32,429 nucleotides of DNA, from positions 1-32,429 of the forward strand of contig CANTEO010000027.1 in the NCBI GenBank assembly GCA_947652855.1. Direction: 5' to 3'. The stretch's first letter is position 1, and each line of letters begins with the position of its first letter. Made by a program: the position numbers and the translations under genes. Under the pieces are notes generated by a model. It saw only the letters and a program-made list of their open reading frames with translations, was not told the DNA's origin and ran no database searches. The DNA comes from an uncultured Roseburia sp. GTDB lineage: Bacteria > Bacillota > Clostridia > Lachnospirales > Lachnospiraceae. This document shows, piece after piece, positions 30,916 through 32,429 of the stretch.

Positions 30916-31827
30916 ATGCAAATAGAGCGTTTGGTTCAGATGGTATTTTACATTCTCAGTCATGGACACGTTACGGCAAAAGAGCTGGCTGACTTGTTTC
31001 AGGTATCGACACGGACGGTCTATCGGGACATCAACACATTGACCGTTGCCGGGATACCGATATTTTCCACGAAGGGAGTGGGCGGTGGCATATTCTTAAT
31101 GGAAGGATTTGCGATAGATAAATCCTTATTGTCCGAAGAGGAGCGGCAAAGCATTTATCAAGGCTTGCAGATCTTGCGGGCCGCAAGGTACCCGAATGCA
31201 GAAATGGCGTTGAGCAAAATAGGAGCCATTTTCAGAAACGCGATGGAGGCCAAATGGCTGGATGTGGATTTTTCGCATTGGGGCAGTGAAGAGAAAGAAA
31301 AAATTCAATTTTCTGATCTACAATATGCGATACTGAACCGTCATGTGATTACGTTCCGTTACTTCAATTCGGACTTAAAACAGTCAGAAAGGGCGATAGA
31401 GCCTTTGCGTCTGGTTTTTAAATCGCACGCCTGGTATCTCATTGGATATTGCAGGAGCAGACAGGAAATGAGATGCTTTCGCCTGTCCAGGATGAAGCGC
31501 TTAAAGGTCATGCCAGAGATGTTTGAGAGAGACGGGCCGTCATGCGATGCGCTGACGTCAGAATGGAAAGAACTGCGCGAGATGCCGGTTTTGCAGCTAA
31601 AGTTCTCACCCGAAATTGCTTACAGGCTGTACGATGAATTTCAGGAGGATCAGATTCGCTTGTCTGAGGATGGGAATTATTATGTGGCAGCTTCGTTTGA
31701 GTTGAATCATTGGACCGTGCATTATCTTCTTTCCTTTGGAAAATATGTTGAGGTCATTGAGCCGGAATCTGCCCGCGCCATGCTCAAAGAACAGGCTTCT
31801 GACATCGTTAAGCTCTATTCCTTGTGA
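30916..31827 (+). CDS. WYL-domain transcriptional regulator
   Basis: This 303-residue protein has an N-terminal HTH_11/DeoR-like domain (MQIERLVQMVFYILSHGHVTAKELADLFQVSTRTVYRDINTL) and a central WYL domain containing VITFRYFNSDLKQSERAIEPLRLVFKSHAWYLIGYC with the name motif WYL, and a C-terminal extension (WCX-type) to the end. Such YafY-like proteins sense ligands, sometimes nucleic acids, and control neighbours. The frame is open from GTG 30895, but ATG 30916 lies 8 bases after AAGGAG and begins the HTH domain, so I chose it. It precedes a YCII-domain gene by 83 bases and lies behind a perfect dyad, suggesting an autoregulated two-gene unit. Confidence 0.9.
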   Translation: MQIERLVQMVFYILSHGHVTAKELADLFQVSTRTVYRDINTLTVAGIPIFSTKGVGGGIFLMEGFAIDKSLLSEEERQSIYQGLQILRAARYPNAEMALSKIGAIFRNAMEAKWLDVDFSHWGSEEKEKIQFSDLQYAILNRHVITFRYFNSDLKQSERAIEPLRLVFKSHAWYLIGYCRSRQEMRCFRLSRMKRLKVMPEMFERDGPSCDALTSEWKELREMPVLQLKFSPEIAYRLYDEFQEDQIRLSEDGNYYVAASFELNHWTVHYLLSFGKYVEVIEPESARAMLKEQASDIVKLYSL

Positions 31828-31910
31828 AGCGGGTTGGCACAGGGATGCAAAGCGGGAGCCTTTGGCTGCCTGGCGCATCTTGGAGACAGATTATGAATGG
31901 GAGGCATACG

Positions 31911-32210
31911 ATGGAAAAATGGCTGTATGTAATGATGATTAAGAAGGGAAAATCGTACAACAAAGTCACGAAAGCTGTAATTACAAGGCACGTGGAGAAT
32001 TTAAAAAAGCTAGACGCCGATGGGAAGATAGAGATTTGCGGCCCGTTCAAGGGCTATCCGGGCGTTGCCGGCATGGTTATCTTTAAAACGCAAAGCTATG
32101 AGGAGGCCGAAGCCTTGTGTAAGCAGGAGCCGCTAGTTGTTGAGGGCTATGCAACGTATTCGCTGGCATCCTTACAGGTGGCGAATAAAGAGAACCAGTA
32201 TTTATTGTAG
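31911..32210 (+). CDS. YCII-related domain protein
   Basis: This 99-residue protein begins MEKWLYVMMIKKGKSYNKVTKAVITRHVENLKKLDADGKIEICGPF and continues with GYPGVAGMVIFKTQSYEEAEALCKQEPLVVEGYATYSL. The ferredoxin-like fold, the conserved His in the HVENLKKL helix, the GPF turn and EAEALCKQEPLV match the YCII/YciI group. Some members degrade chlorinated substrates; most are uncharacterised small enzymes. The frame is open from 31824, but the ATG at 31911 follows GGGAGGCAT and fits the domain start. It is downstream of the WYL regulator and probably co-transcribed, with a terminator 25 bases after its stop. No membrane segment or signal. Confidence 0.85.
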   Translation: MEKWLYVMMIKKGKSYNKVTKAVITRHVENLKKLDADGKIEICGPFKGYPGVAGMVIFKTQSYEEAEALCKQEPLVVEGYATYSLASLQVANKENQYLL

Positions 32211-32234
32211 CGGACGGCGCGAAGCCGATTCAAG

Positions 32235-32273
32235 AATCCCCTGACTGCGTGCGGCGCGGTGGGGGATATTTTT
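32235..32273 (+). terminator. Terminator after the YCII gene
   Basis: ATCCCC (32236-32241) pairs with GGGGAT (32262-32267), with some G-C pairing inside, followed by ATTTTT (32268-32273). It ends the WYL-YCII transcript. Confidence 0.65.
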
Positions 32274-32301
32274 AGGAGGGAGAATTGAAGTAGGCAAATG
32301 T

Positions 32302-32429
32302 ATGGAGAAAATGTATGAAAAACCCTGTATCAGTGTTACGGAGCGGAGCCAATGCCGCGTTGAAGGAACTGTGTGCATAAAAAATGGAAGCAAAGGGGCT
32401 CGAACCCTTGGCCTCCCGCTAGTCAGGCG
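32302..32429 (+). CDS. Possible small Cys-containing ORF, cut by window end
   Basis: An ATG at 32302 opens a frame that stays open to the end of the window. The first 25 residues include YEKP at positions 5-8 and three cysteines by residue 25. Short Clostridia peptides with a YEKP start are known to me as frequent unannotated genes and some are precursors of modified peptides, but this resemblance is weak. An AGGAGG motif at 32275-32280 is too far from the ATG (about 21 bases) to be convincing, and the frame runs over the antisense strand of a tRNA after residue 28. It may well be non-coding. Confidence 0.2.
   Translation, partial: MEKMYEKPCISVTERSQCRVEGTVCIKNGSKGARTLGLPLVR
32385..32429 (-). 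tRNA. tRNA 3' half, truncated at window end
   Basis: On the minus strand the sequence ends with a T arm, AAGGG-TTCGAGC-CCCTT, then acceptor strand TGCTTCC and discriminator A at 32385, followed directly by six T residues; CCA is not encoded. A five-base variable loop (AGGCC) precedes the T arm, so it is a class I tRNA. The partial anticodon arm reads CGC-CTGACTA-GCG, giving anticodon GAC (Val, plus-strand 32422-32424), but with U at position 37, where a purine is normal. Identity needs the 5' half, which lies outside the window. Confidence 0.65.

Overview
The window looks like chromosomal DNA from a spore-forming Clostridia species, most likely Lachnospiraceae. This is judged from protein families and gene order only (proBA with a 5-FCL gene between them, ruvAB-zapA-U32-ftsW-pbp, DUF2953-gerW, and rpmB facing an Asp23-like gene, a DAK-type kinase and recG). 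Most genes are moderately GC-rich, start from ATG or GTG behind purine-rich ribosome binding sites, and sit in tight same-strand operons. No insertion sequence, integrase, CRISPR array or complete prophage is visible.

Layout. (1) 178-3327: a promoter, then a small DUF3006-like protein, proB (glutamate 5-kinase), a DUF896 protein, 5-formyltetrahydrofolate cyclo-ligase and proA, which together carry the first two steps of proline synthesis plus folate salvage. (2) 3328-4037: an AT-rich orphan gene resembling the C-terminal domain of phage and mobile-element polyvalent proteins; it is the clearest foreign insert. (3) 4038-8112: miaB (tRNA thiomethylation), a membrane-anchored NusG domain II protein, a Gx-type membrane protein, then ruvA and ruvB (Holliday junction migration). 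(4) 8197-14053: promoter, zapA (FtsZ ring), a U32 peptidase-family protein, an FtsW/RodA glycosyltransferase and a class B penicillin-binding protein that overlap by 86 bases; a division and wall-synthesis block. (5) 14061-16355: promoter, Nudix hydrolase, a 108-residue unknown, DUF2953 membrane protein, GerW/YtfJ spore protein, terminator.

(6) 16350-16576: a gene-free stretch packed with hairpins, then a 45-residue membrane peptide. (7) 16774-18053, minus strand: a MerR regulator with a C-terminal membrane tail, and rpmB (L28) with two tandem terminators. (8) 18187-22372, plus: Asp23/Gls24-like protein, DAK/FakA-like kinase, recG. (9) 22403-24426: OmpR-type response regulator and sensor kinase. 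(10) 24512-28528: rqcH (ribosome quality control) and a HelD-like helicase (RNA polymerase recycling) transcribed apart from back-to-back promoters. (11) 28525-29552: a secreted-looking protein with a FliD-like C-terminus but no flagellar neighbours. (12) 29845-32210: a LysR regulator, a WYL regulator behind a perfect dyad, and a YCII-domain protein. (13) The right edge holds a terminator, a possible truncated small Cys-containing ORF, and the 3' half of a minus-strand tRNA cut by the window end.

Most of the window is ordinary core chromosome. The parts least explained by known families are the orphan polyvalent-protein domain (3441-3965), the hairpin cluster (16350-16540), the membrane-tailed MerR with its 19-bp-spacer promoter, the orphan FliD-like protein, the folded region at 29607-29723, and the right-edge small ORF and odd tRNA. 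I did not find a convincing new multigene system.
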